From the NCBI RefSeq assembly GCF_032118995.1, contig NC_092648.1:3797001-3861000 (forward strand): a DNA stretch of 64,000 nt, given 5' to 3'. Position numbers and translations under genes: made by a program. This DNA is from Asterias amurensis. Taxonomy: Eukaryota > Echinodermata > Asteroidea > Forcipulatida > Asteriidae. The notes beneath the pieces are model-generated. The model had not been told where the DNA came from. It worked only from the letters and a program-made list of their open reading frames with translations, and did not search any database. Shown here piece after piece: positions 32,805 through 44,700 of this stretch (position 1 is its first letter; each line of letters begins with the position of its first letter).

Positions 32805-35800
32805 TTGCCAATGTTGCTTTACTTTACTTTCTTGAGCAACAGACCTTTGGTTAAATGCCACTGGTTGCCAATGTTGCTTTACTTTACTTACTTGAGCGAC
32901 AGACCTTTCGTGGTATGCCACTGGTTGCCAATGTTGCTTTACTTTACTTACTTGAGCGACAGACCTTTCGTGGTATGCCACTGGTTGCCAATGTTGCTTT
33001 ACTTTACTTACTTGAGCGACAGACCTTTCGTGGTATGCCACTGGTTGCCAATGTTGCTTAACTTTACTTTCTTGAGCAACAGACCTTTGGTGGTAGGCCA
33101 CTGGTTGCCAATGTTGCTTCACTTTACTTTCTTGAGCGACAGACCTTTGGTAAAATGCCACTGGTTGCCAATGTTGCTTTACTTTACTTACTTGAGCAAC
33201 AGAGCTTTGGTTAAATGCCACTGGTTGCCAATGTTGCTTTACTTTTGACTTGAGCAACAGACCTTTGGTTAAATGCCACTGGTTGACAATGTTGCTTAAC
33301 TTTACTTTCTTGAGCAACAGACCTTTGGTGGTATGCCACTGGTTGCCAATGTTGCTTAACTTAACTTTCTTGAGTGACAGACCTCTGGTGCAATGCCACT
33401 GATTGCTGTTGTCTATTGACTGTGCCAATGTTGCTTTACTTTACTTTCTTGAGCAACAGACCTTTGGTTAAATGCCACTGGTTGCCAATGTTGCTTTACT
33501 TTACTTACTTGAGCAACAGACCTTTCGTGGTATGCCACTGGTTGCCAATGTTGCTTAACTTAACTTTCTTGAGTGACAGACCTTTGGTGGTATGCCACTG
33601 GTTGCCAATGTTGCTTAACTTAACTTACTTGAGTGACAGACCTTTGGTTGTATGCCACTGGTTGCCAATGTTTCTTGATTTAACTTTCTTGAGCAATAGG
33701 CCTTTGGTTGTATGCCACTGGTTGCCAATGTTGTCTAACTTTACTTACTCGAGCAACAGACCTTTGGTGGTAGGCCACTGGTTGCCAATGTTGCTTCACT
33801 TTACTTTCTTGAGCGACAGACCTTTGGTTAAATGCCACTGGTTGCCAATGTTGCTTTACTTTACTTTCTTGAGCGACAGACCTTTGGTTAAATGCCACTG
33901 GTTGCCAATGTTGCTTTACTTTACTTTCTTGAGCAACAGACCTTTGGTTCTAAGCCACTGGTTGCCAATGTTGCTTTACTTTACTTACTTTAGCAGCAGG
34001 CCTTTGGTTGTATGCCACTGGTTGCCAATGTTGCTTTACTTTACTTTCTTGAGCAACAGACCTTTGGTGGTATGCCACTGGTTGCCAATGTTGCTGTACT
34101 TTACTTTCTTGAGCAACATACCTTTGGTTGTATGCCACTGGTTGCCAATGTTGCTTTACTTTACTTTCTTGAGCAACAGACCTTTGGTGGTATGCCACTG
34201 GTTGCCAATGTTGCTGTACTTTACTTTCTTGAGCAACAGACCTGTGGTTGTATGCCACTGGTTGCCAATGTTGCTTTACTTTACTTTCTTGAGCAACAGA
34301 CCTTTGGTTGTATTACACTGGTTGCCAATGTTGCTGTACTTTACTTTCTTGAGCAACAGACCTTTGGTTGTATTACACTGGTTGCCAATGTTGCTTTACT
34401 TTACTTTCTTGAGTGACATACCTTTGGTTAAATGCCACTGGTTGCCAATGTTGCTTTACTTTACTTTCTTGAGTGACAGACCTTTGGTTAAATGCCACTG
34501 GTTGCCAATGTTGCTTTACTTTACTTTCTTGAGCAACAGACCTTTGGTTAAATGCCACTGGTTGCCAATGTTGCTTTACTTTACTTTCTTGAGTGACAGA
34601 CCTTTGGTTAAATGCCACTGGTTGCCAATGTTGCTTCACTTTACTTTCTTGAGCGACAGACCTTTGGTTAAATGCCACTGGTTGCCAATGTTGCTTTACT
34701 TTACTTTCTTGAGCGACAGACCTTTGGTTAAATGCCACTGGTTGCCAATGTTGCTTTACTTTACTTTCTTGAGCAACAGACCTTTGGTTCTAAGCCACTG
34801 GTTGCCAATGTTGCTTTACTTTACTTACTTTAGCAGCAGGCCTTTGGTTGTATGCCACTGGTTGCCAATGTTGCTTTACTTTACTTTCTTGAGCAACAGA
34901 CCTTTGGTGGTATGCCACTGGTTGCCAATGTTGCTGTACTTTACTTTCTTGAGCAACATACCTTTGGTTGTATGCCACTGGTTGCCAATGTTGCTTTACT
35001 TTACTTTCTTGAGCAACAGACCTTTGGTGGTATGCCACTGGTTGCCAATGTTGCTGTACTTTACTTTCTTGAGCAACAGACCTGTGGTTGTATGCCACTG
35101 GTTGCCAATGTTGCTTTACTTTACTTTCTTGAGCAACAGACCTTTGGTTGTATTACACTGGTTGCCAATGTTGCTGTACTTTACTTTCTTGAGCAACAGA
35201 CCTTTGGCTGTATTACACTGGTTGCCAATGTTGCTTTACTTTACTTTCTTGAGTGACATACCTTTGGTTAAATGCCACTGGTTGCCAATGTTGCTTTACT
35301 TTACTTTCTTGAGTGACAGACCTTTGGTTAAATGCCACTGGTTGCCAATGTTGCTTTACTTTACTTTCTTGAGCAACAGACCTTTGGTTAAATGCCACTG
35401 GTTGCCAATGTTGCTTTACTTTACTTACTTGAGCGACAGACCTTTCGTGGTATGCCACTGGTTGCCAATGTTGCTTAACTTTACTTTCTTGAGCAACAGA
35501 CCTTTGGTGGTAGGCCACTGGTTGCCAATGTTGCTTCACTTTACTTTCTTGAGCAACAGAGCTTTGGTTAAATGCCACTGGTTGCCAATGTTGCTTTACT
35601 TTTTACTTGAGCAACAGACCTTTGGTTAAATGCCACTGGTTGACAATGTTGCTTAACTTTACTTTCTTGAGCAACAGACCTTTGGTGGTATGCCACTGGT
35701 TACCAATGTTGCTTAACTTAACTTTCTTGAGTGACAGACCTTTGGTGGTATGCCACTGGTTGCCAATGTTGCTTAACTTAACTTACTTGAGTGACAAACC

Positions 35801-38107
35801 TTTGGTTGTATGCCACTGGTTGCCAATGTTGCTTGATTTAACTTTCTTGAGCAACAGGCCTTTGGTTGTATGCCACTGGTTGCCAATGTTGTCTAACTTT
35901 ACTTACTCGAGCAACAGACCTTTGGTGGTAGGCCACTGGTTGCCAATGTTGCTTCACTTTACTTTCTTGAGCGACAGACCTTTGGTTAAATGCCACTGGT
36001 TGCCAATGTTGCTTTACTTTACTTTCTTGAGCGACAGACCTTTGGTTAAATGCCACTGGTTGCCAATGTTGCTTTACTTTATTTACTTGAGCAACGGACC
36101 TTTGGTTGTATGCCACTGGTTGCCAATATTGCTTAACTTTACTTTCTTGAGCAACAGACCTTTGGTTAAATACCACTGGTTGCTAATGTTGCTTAACTTT
36201 ACTTACTTGAGCAGCAGAGCTTTGGTTCTAAGCCACTGGTTGCCAATGTTGCTTAACTTTACTTTATTGAGCGACAGACCTTTGGTTAAATGCCACTGGT
36301 TGCCAATGTTGCTTAACTTTACTTTCTTGAGCGACAGACCTTTGGTTAAATGCCACTGGTTGCCAATGTTGCTTTACTTTACTTTCTTGAGCAGCAGACC
36401 TTTGGTTAAATGTCACTGGTTGCAAATGTTGCTTTACTTTACTTTCTTGAGCGACAGACCTTTGGTTAAATGCCACTGGTTGCCAATGTTGCTTTACTTT
36501 TTACTTGAGCAACAGACCTTTGGTTAAATGCCACTGATTGCCAATGTTGTTTAACTTTACTTTCTTGAGTGACAGACCTTTGGTGGTATGCCACTGGTTG
36601 CCAATGTTGCTTAACTTAACTTACTTGAGTGACAAACCTTTGGTTGTATGCCACTGGTTACCAATGTTGCTTAACTTAACTTTCTTGAGTGACAGACCTT
36701 TGGTGGTATGCCACTGGTTGCCAATGTTGCTTAACTTAACTTACTTGAGTGACAAACCTTTGGTTGTATGCCACTGGTTGCCAATGTTGCTTGATTTAAC
36801 TTTCTTGAGCAACAGGCCTTTGGTTAAATGCCACTGGTTGCCAATGTTGCTTTACTTTACTTTCTTGAGCGACAGACCTTTGGTTAAATGCCACTGGTTG
36901 CCAATGTTGCTTTACTTTATTTACTTGAGCAACGGACCTTTGGTTGTATGCCACTGGTTGCCAATATTGCTTAACTTTACTTTCTTGAGCAACAGACCTT
37001 TGGTTAAATACCACTGGTTGCTAATGTTGCTTAACTTTACTTACTTGAGCAGCAGAGCTTTGGTTCTAAGCCACTGGTTGCCAATGTTGCTTAACTTTAC
37101 TTTATTGAGCGACAGACCTTTGGTTAAATGCCACTGGTTGCCAATGTTGCTTAACTTTACTTTCTTGAGCGACAGACCTTTGGTTAAATGCCACTGGTTG
37201 CCAATGTTGCTTTACTTTACTTTCTTGAGCAACATCCCTTTGGTTGTATGCCACTGGTTGCCAATGTTGCTTTACTTTACTTTCTTGAGCAGCAGACCTT
37301 TGGTTAAATGTCACTGGTTGCAAATGTTGCTTTACTTTACTTTCTTGAGCGACAGACCTTTGGTTAAATGCCACTGGTTGCCAATGTTGCTTTACTTTTT
37401 ACTTGAGCAACAGACCTTTGGTTAAATGCCACTGGTTGCCAATGTTGTTTAACTTTACTTTCTTGAGTGACAGACCTTTGGTTAAATGCCACTGGTTGCC
37501 AATGTTGCTTAACTTTACTTTCTTGAGCAACAGACCTTTGGTGGTATGCCACTGGTTGCCAATGTTGCTGTACTTTACTTTCTTGAGCAGCAGACCTTTG
37601 GTTAAATGCCACTGGTTGCAAATGTTGCTTTACTTTACTTTCTTGAGCAACATACCTTTGGTTGTATGCCACTGGTTGCCAATGTTGACTACTTTACTTT
37701 CTTGAGCAACAGACCTTTGGTGGTAGGCTACTGGTTGCCAATGTTGCTTCACTTTACTTTCTTGAGCGACAGACCTTTGGTTAAATGCCACTGGTTGCCA
37801 ATGTTGCTTTACTTTACTTTCTTGAGCGACAGACCTTTGGTTAAATGCCACTGGTTGCCAATGTTGCTTTACTTTACTTTCTTGAGCAACAGACCTTTGG
37901 TTCTAAGCCACTGGCTGCCAATGTTGCTTTACTTTACTTACTTGAGCAGCAGGCCTTTGGTTGAATGCCACTGGTTGCCAATGTTGTTTAACTTTACTTT
38001 TTTGAGAAACAGACCTTTGGTGGTATGCCACTGGTTGCCAATGTTGCTTTACTTTACTTTCTTGAGCAACATACCTTTAGTGGCATGCCACTGCTTGCCA
38101 ATGTTGC
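32805..38107. repeat. 60-bp minisatellite, ~88 copies, with higher-order structure
   Basis: Unit TTGCCAATGTTGCTTTACTT..TTGAGCAACAGACC..GCCACTGG, almost strictly 60 bp, so both strands stay open for long spans (e.g. + 33374-35629; - 32748-33428). Blocks are duplicated as units: 33781-34560 and 34621-35400 (13 monomers, offset 840 bp) differ at about one visible base, and 35590-36530 and 36490-37425 are near copies. A shortened monomer (TTTACTTTTTACTTGAGC) marks block edges at 35589, 36490 and 37390. The frames (…FLSNRPLVKCHWLPMLLYFT…) are products of the period, not evidence of a protein. Confidence 0.95.
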
Positions 38108-38580
38108 TGTCGATTAAATGTTTTAACCTAGTCCCAAATAAAGCTATATGTAATGTTAGTGCTTAATTTCTACTGTTGCTCTGTTTTAAACATAAGTTTA
38201 ATGTCAGTAAATACTTGTTTGACAGTCATTTCAGAAGTCTTGTTTTGTTTTAGTTACTTACTTTTGGAAAAATACCTACATTTTAAACCCTTATATCGAA
38301 CCAAATTTGTAGCTGTTGGTAGTTTAAACTGTGCATTTGAAATTGTGGCTGTTTTTAATTTCTGGTCTCCAAACTTGACCTTTCAGAGACGGAGATGAAG
38401 TGAATAGTTTCCTGAAAAGAAGACAGTGCAGAATGGAATCACCACTACTGATGTCATTTAGGATATGATGGGTATGAAGGAGAATGGAATCACCACAGGA
38501 TACTGGGTATAGAGGAGAGCAACGTGTGTTAAAACATCGCTATCCTCAAGACATCTAAGCTAATTAGTTTGTTGTCTTCA
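38108..38580 (+). other. Post-array DNA with terminal-exon-like block T3 (38387-38483)
   Basis: ACCTAGTCCCAAATAAAGCT at 38127 matches DNA that follows other cassettes. At 38387 a third T-like exon follows CTTGACCTTTCAG; it shares GAATCACCACTACTGATG with T1/T2 and is open with phase-2 entry (…RRQCRMESPLLMSFRI) to TGA. Confidence 0.4.
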
Positions 38581-38639
38581 AGGTACTTTAGGTGTGTTTT
38601 TATGAACTGAAAGCTGCAATCTGTTTAGAACACTTTTCG

Positions 38640-39330
38640 CACGGTCTCTAAGAAATGAGCACATCATCCCTATTCTTCGCTGTCTCTACTGGCTGCCAAT
38701 CAAGGACTGCATTGTGTTCAAGCCATGGTTGCTCACTTACAAATCTCAACATGATCTCGCTCATGCATGTAACTCTGAACTTTTTAACTCGTATACACCT
38801 CCGCGTTGTCTTCGCTCATCGTCACAGTGTCTACTGCAAGCTCCCAACAGAGTCTCTGAACTTATAAACTCGTATACACCTCCTCGTTGTCTTCGCTCAT
38901 CATCACAGTGTCTACTGCAAGCTCCCCGGAGAGTCTCTACTTCGCATTATGGGGGTCAATGCTGCTCCCATCTTAAGGATTAGTCTTCCTCTTATTGTTT
39001 GCCAAACTACTTCAGTCACTTCCTTCAAGTGTCGCCTGAAAACTCATCTGTTTTCGAAATAATAATGCACTCTTTGTGCTTTTGATTCTCGTTTTAAGCT
39101 GATAATTTTTATGTTGTTACATGGCCAGATGCTGAGGATCTTGGCTAAGGGTGCAAGTGCTGGTAACCTCTCCCCTTTTCAAAATTGGTTTTTGATTTAA
39201 TGTTGCACTTCTTGTGCTTTTAACTTTTGTTTTGGCGGATCAGTTCTGTGTTTTTATGGCCAGATGCTGAGGATCTTGGCTAAGGGTGTAAGTGCTGGTA
39301 ACCTCTCCCCTTTTAAATATGTTTTCTTTT
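38640..39330 (+). mobile_element. CR1/L2-type LINE, 3' end
   Basis: The + strand encodes the characteristic C-terminal tail of CR1/L2-clade polyproteins: HIIPILRCLYWLPIKD, VFKPWLLTYKSQHDLA, YTPPRCLRSSSQCLLQAP, then after a frameshift near 38975 TSVTSFKCRLKTHLFSK and two stops. An in-frame 81-bp duplication repeats the YTPPRCLRSSSQ block (copies start at 38786 and 38867). The 3' UTR motif ATGGCCAGATGCTGAGGATC occurs twice, about 132 bp apart. Truncated and inactive. Confidence 0.85.
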
Positions 39331-39360
39331 AATGGTATGCTTACTTTTGTGTAAAGGTGT

Positions 39361-39708
39361 GAAGGCACTGGACACTATTGATAATTGCTCAAAATAATTG
39401 TTAGCTTAAAAATTTACTTATAACTTGCAATGGAGAGCTATTGATAGTATAAAACAATGTGAGAAACGTCTCCTACTGAAGTAATGTAATTTTTGTAAAT
39501 GAAGTAAATTCTCAGTCAGATAATAAAAGATTTCAGCTGAAGCCTTCTATTATGCATCTGAAAGCACACAAAGTAATTTTCTTTTATTATTCTCTTGCAA
39601 CTTTGATGACCAATTGTGCCCAAATTTGTTAATTTATGCATATGTTGGGATAAACCAAGTGAGAATACTGGTCTTTGACAATTACCAAACGTGTCCAGTG
39701 CCTTTAAA
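39361..39708. mobile_element. TTAA-type MITE, 'GGCAGTGGACAC' family, diverged
   Basis: Starts GAAGGCACTGGACACTATTG, ends GTGTCCAGTGCCTTTAA. Internal deletion in the central palindrome. Confidence 0.75.
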
Positions 39709-40390
39709 AGCATCTTTCATTATTGTTAATATGGTTTTAATTAACATCTTGTAAATAAGTACACCATTGCAAGCAAGCACAAATGCGATTTTGTTTGCGC
39801 TATGAAATTGCGATAAATTGTGAAATTGCATAATGCGTTTGTAAGCAAATTTAGCGATCTTTGTGGTGCGGCGGTTAGATTAAAGGGACCTGGACACTTG
39901 CACGTGGCATGTGGGGTCCTACTTCCGGCTCGGGCCACTGGGTGGTTGATCTTAAAGGTGCATTTGGGCTCCTCATCTGTCAGGATGGTGCCGGTGTTAT
40001 CACAAATGGTTGACCAACGGAAGTAGTCCCTAGTCCTTTCAACTAGGGACCGCGTTACTAAGAGTAGGGAGGCTGTCCTGGCGCCGAAGTTGGGACAGTG
40101 GACCGGACCCGTCCCCTTAAGGGACGGTGCAATTGGCTCTTACGATCTCAGAAAGCGCGTGGGGCTGGTATCCTGGAACCTGCACGTTGGTAGCCCTGCT
40201 AATTGAACAAAGCTTACCCGGATGACAATCAGCAAAATCTGATGACAAAAAATACTTGCAATGGTGTACTTATGTATAATGTTGTACTTGCATAGTTTTA
40301 TAATTATAAGCTTTTATGTGAAACAAGTTTAGTTCTGGTATATATCTGCATTATATGTTACGTGCATCACAAAACAAGGATTTGAAACAG
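39709..40390. other. Unclassified GC-richer segment
   Basis: 39745-39775 repeats TTAACATCTTGTAAATAAGTAC from the 32.1 kb duplication. 39884-40200 is GC-richer and starts TTAAAGGGACCTGGACAC, resembling the ends of the TTAA MITEs, but no matching right end is evident. Confidence 0.3.
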
Positions 40391-40399
40391 TGTATCCCA

Positions 40400-41465
40400 T
40401 TATAGTCTGAATAGAACAACCCTTACCCTAATCTTAGCAACTTAAAATACAGCAACTATGGGAGAATCCATCGCGTTGAAGGCATGTCACCCCAGTATGA
40501 TGTCTTGCAGTGTATCCCATTATAGTCTGTCTCTTATCATGGGAGTATCAGCTCCTATAATGGTGACATTGTGAGATTGCACTTATCATGCAAAGGTGCG
40601 TGCCACTTCTGCATTGATGCGGAGGTGTGTGCCACTTCTGCCTTGTGCGGAGGTGTGTGCTACTTCTTCACGGTCAATTTCCCTTAGGCTCAGGCAAAGA
40701 TAACCCATCAATAAACTATGTCAAAGAAATCCCCCAAAAAGAAATGTTAAATATAAAATAGAATAGAACAAAATAACCCTTACCCTAATCTTGCAACAAA
40801 AAATACTTCAGCTTTGGGAGACGACAGCGTTTTGAAGGCATCTCACCCCAGTATGATGTCTTGCAGTGTATCCCATTATAGTCTGTCTCTTATCATGGGA
40901 GTATCAGCTCCTATAATGGTGACATTGTGAGATTGCACTTATCATGCGAAGGTGCGTGCCACTTCTGCATTGATGCGGAGGTGTGTGCCACTTCTGCCTT
41001 GTGCGGAGGTGCGTGCTGCTTCTTCACGGTCAAACTCCCATAGGCTCAGGCAAAGATAGCACATCAATTTACTATGTTGAAGAACCCCCCTCCCAAAAGA
41101 AAGGTTAAATTTGAAATTGAATAGAACAGAATAACCCTTACCCTAATCTTGCAACAAAAAATACATCAGCTTTGGGAGACGACAGCGTTTTGAAGGCATC
41201 TCACCCCAGTATGATGTCTTGCAGTGTATCCCATTATAGTCTGTCTCTTATCATGGGAGTGTCAGCTCCTATAATGGTGACATTGTGAGATTGCACTTAT
41301 CATGCGAAGGTGCGTGCCACTTCTGCATTGATGCGGAGGTGTGTGCCACTTCTGCCTTGTGCGGAGGTGTGTGCTGCTTCTTCACGGTCAAACTCCCATA
41401 GGCTCAGACAAAGATAGCCCATCAATTTACTATGTTGAAGAATTCCCCCCAAAAAGATAGGCAAA
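40400..41465. repeat. ~356-bp tandem repeat, three copies
   Basis: AACCCTTACCCTAATCTT..GCAAC, CACCCCAGTATGATGTCTTG, TCATGGGAGT, ATTGCACTTATCATGC and CTTCTTCACGGTCAA recur at about 40420, 40775 and 41135. Copies 2 and 3 are closest. Each contains a shorter internal repeat, GCGGAGGTGTGTGCCACTTC. Confidence 0.9.
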
Positions 41466-41504
41466 GTTTGAAACTGAAATAAATTGTTTGCAGTGGTGTA
41501 CTAT

Positions 41505-41715
41505 GTTTAATTATATGCATTACTACTTATGAATTGTGATGTTAAACAACTATCATGGGTGTTTACAAAAGTTTATGTTTAACTAATGAATCACTATTTG
41601 TGAGTTGTGATGTTAAACGTTATCACGGGTGTTTACATAAGTTTATGTTTTAAAGTGTATGAATTACTATTTGTGAGTTGTGATGTTAAACGTTATCATG
41701 GGTGTTTACAGTACC
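41505..41715. repeat. ~65-70-bp repeat, three copies
   Basis: TGTGATGTTAAAC..TATCA(T/C)GGGTGTTTACA and AGTTTATGTTT occur at about 41537, 41607 and 41679, directly after the 356-bp array. Confidence 0.75.
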
Positions 41716-44700
41716 TTTGGCTGGTTGTTTGTAGAACCTAAATAAATATTCACTAGTTTAATTTGTTGGTATAGAAACGAGGTTGCTGCTAAAGCGTGAG
41801 TCGAGCGGACATCAAGTTGTCGTGCGTTGTAAATATCGCGGAAATATAACATTTGTTTCTTCATATAGGTCTTCTTTGTATAAAATACATAAATGTACTG
41901 GAACGTCTTATCGAACCAGAAAAAAAATAGCAATAGTTATAATCTAACTCCAAAATTAATCCCCAAATTGTATGTACACATAAAATATAACTTTAAAAAA
42001 AGACACACACAAACAAAATTACAAATAATAAGTAAATTAAAATTAATCAATGTTTTAAAACTTATTTGGCATTTAACACATCTAACAACGATTTTGTTAT
42101 GAATATTTTATTCAAAAAGTTCAAAATGTTCAATCTAAAAGAAGTTCTATGTTAATAATTTCTAACCTTTGAGAAATCTTGTAATTAATTTACTGCATGT
42201 TGCAAATTATGACCTTGGTCAAATTGATAAATTTATGAACATTTATATGACAAAATTCAATATATATAAAATTAACAACCAACATTTATTAATGTTATGT
42301 TTTCAGTACTAACTACAATGAATTAAGAACTAACTTAAACATAACAATGTTACAAATAATAACCATTAGTTTAGGCTGCAAGATGTTTATATTTTCTTAT
42401 TCAAAAATGTTCAATATAATTGTGTTACTGCATGTTGCAAATTATGTCATTGGTCAAACTGATAAATTTATGAACACTTATATGACAAAAATCAAGTAGG
42501 AAATTTAACAACCAACATTTATTAATGTTATGTTTTCAGTACTAACTACAATGAATTAAGAACTAACTTAAACATAACAATGTTACAAATAATAACCATA
42601 AGTTTTAGGCTGCAAGATGTTTATATTTTCCTATTTAAAATCTGTAATCTTTTGTAAGATAACATTTTATTTTTGTGCATCACTTACAAGGAGATTTGTT
42701 ACATAAAAGGTTGTGTCAGAGTGTGAGTCGGGCGGACATAAAGTCATCGCGCGTTGAAGATATTGCGACCAATATTGTATCGAAGGACATAATTTACAAA
42801 CAAATTAACATAATAACAAGGATGTTTACTCGGGTATTACAACAAATTATAGAGTTGGGCAACACCAATGAGAATAAATAATTAGCCATGACATTTATTA
42901 AAACAAAATATAAATGATTAGTAGTTTTGTCCTCAAAAACATACAATTATGATTGAATTTTGTTACGTTAATCTAACCACAAACATGCACACAAATAAAT
43001 GAAATAAATTCCATGATTCTAATATATACTTACAAGTAACCACATAAGGAAGAAATGTGTTAATCTAACCACTAACATACACAAAAATAAATGAAATAAA
43101 TTCAATGATTCAAATAAATATACTAACATGCAAAATTATATGTTTTTTTAATGAGCAAAAGAAAATTATAATTTATAGTTATTATGAACACTGTTTAAAA
43201 GTTCTAAATTCGACACTACATGTAATTGATGAAGGCTGTGTAGTGTTTTCTACTATCTTTCCATGAATTCAATTAGGTTTTTAATAATAAAAAAATTATG
43301 CATGTTAATTGAGTGAAATAGAAACATAACATATACTATGATGCGTTATATGCTTAAAAATGTTAACTATTATATGTTATATTACTTCAGTAATAACAAT
43401 CGATTGAGTGTTATAAAAATAAAATGAAACTGAAAGGGTTACGTTTTGTATGAATGGCGTTACCGAGATCGGACGTACATTTATACGTGTCGATGAATTG
43501 ATTAATTAAGCCGTGCGGAAAACAGCCTTGTTTCTGGAAGGTATCTTGTAATACAAGAACTGTGTTAGAAAAATAAAGACATTATTTTCTGTGAATATTT
43601 AATCAGTGAATTTAAGTGACAGCAAATGATCTGATGTTTGACTTGAGAAATAAAATTTAAGTAATCTTTGATATTATAAAAAAAAACTTTTATTGTATGG
43701 TACTTTAAGAAATGTTTCATTAATGAGGCATGTGTAGGGGGTGCTGTTAATTGGATGTCAACAATGGAAATGTTGTTTACGAATGAGCGCTCGGAGATCG
43801 GAAATTCGTTTGTACGTATCGATTGAATTTTGTTACGTTAATCTAACCACTAACATACACCAAAATAAATGAAATAAATTCAATGATTCAAATAAATATA
43901 CTAAAAAGTAACCACATGACAAAGTAACATGTTAAACTAACCACTACAAACACACAAATAAATGAAATAAATTCCATGATTCAAATAAATATACTTACAG
44001 GTAACCACATGACAAAGGAACATGTTGTTTTTTTAATGAGTAAAAGAAAATTACAATTTATCATTTATAGTCATTAAGAATTTTGTTTAATAGTTCTAAA
44101 TTTGACACTACATGTTATTGATGAAGGTTCTGTATTGTCTTCTACTAACTTTTCATAATTAAATTAGGTTTTGAATAAACTAATAGTTATGTTATTTGAA
44201 TGAAAAAGAAACCTAACATATTCTATGATGCGTTATATGCTTAAAACTGTTAAATGTTGTATTACTTCAGTATAAACAATTCATTAACTGTAATAAAACA
44301 AAATGAAAGGGTTGCACAAACATGTACTAGGCATTACAAGTGCACAAATTATGAGTAACAACGACAAAGGAAATATTCGTTTATGAATTAGCGCTGCAGA
44401 GATCGGAGAAACGTTTATATGGGGCAATGCATCGATTGATTAAGCCATGCGAAAAAGGCAGCCTGGTTTCTAGAAAGTAATCTTGTAGTACAATAACTGT
44501 GTTAAGAAAATAAAGACACGATTATCTGTGAATATTTAATCAGTGTGTTGAAAAGTACAATATGTTTATATGATTATACGTTTATACGGGTCGATGCTAG
44601 GATCGATTAAGCCCTGCGAAAAAACAGCCTTGTTTCTAGAAAGGTATCTTGTAATACAAGAACTGTGCTAATAAAATAAAGACTTTCTGTAAATATTTAA

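Noticed and set aside
32748-33428. 226-codon frame on the - strand
   Set aside because: Antisense reading of the same 60-bp repeat.
33374-35629. 751-codon open frame (+), the longest in the window
   Set aside because: It is the 60-bp minisatellite read in one frame. Other + frames and the - strand are also open for long spans, as expected when the period is a multiple of three and the unit lacks stops.
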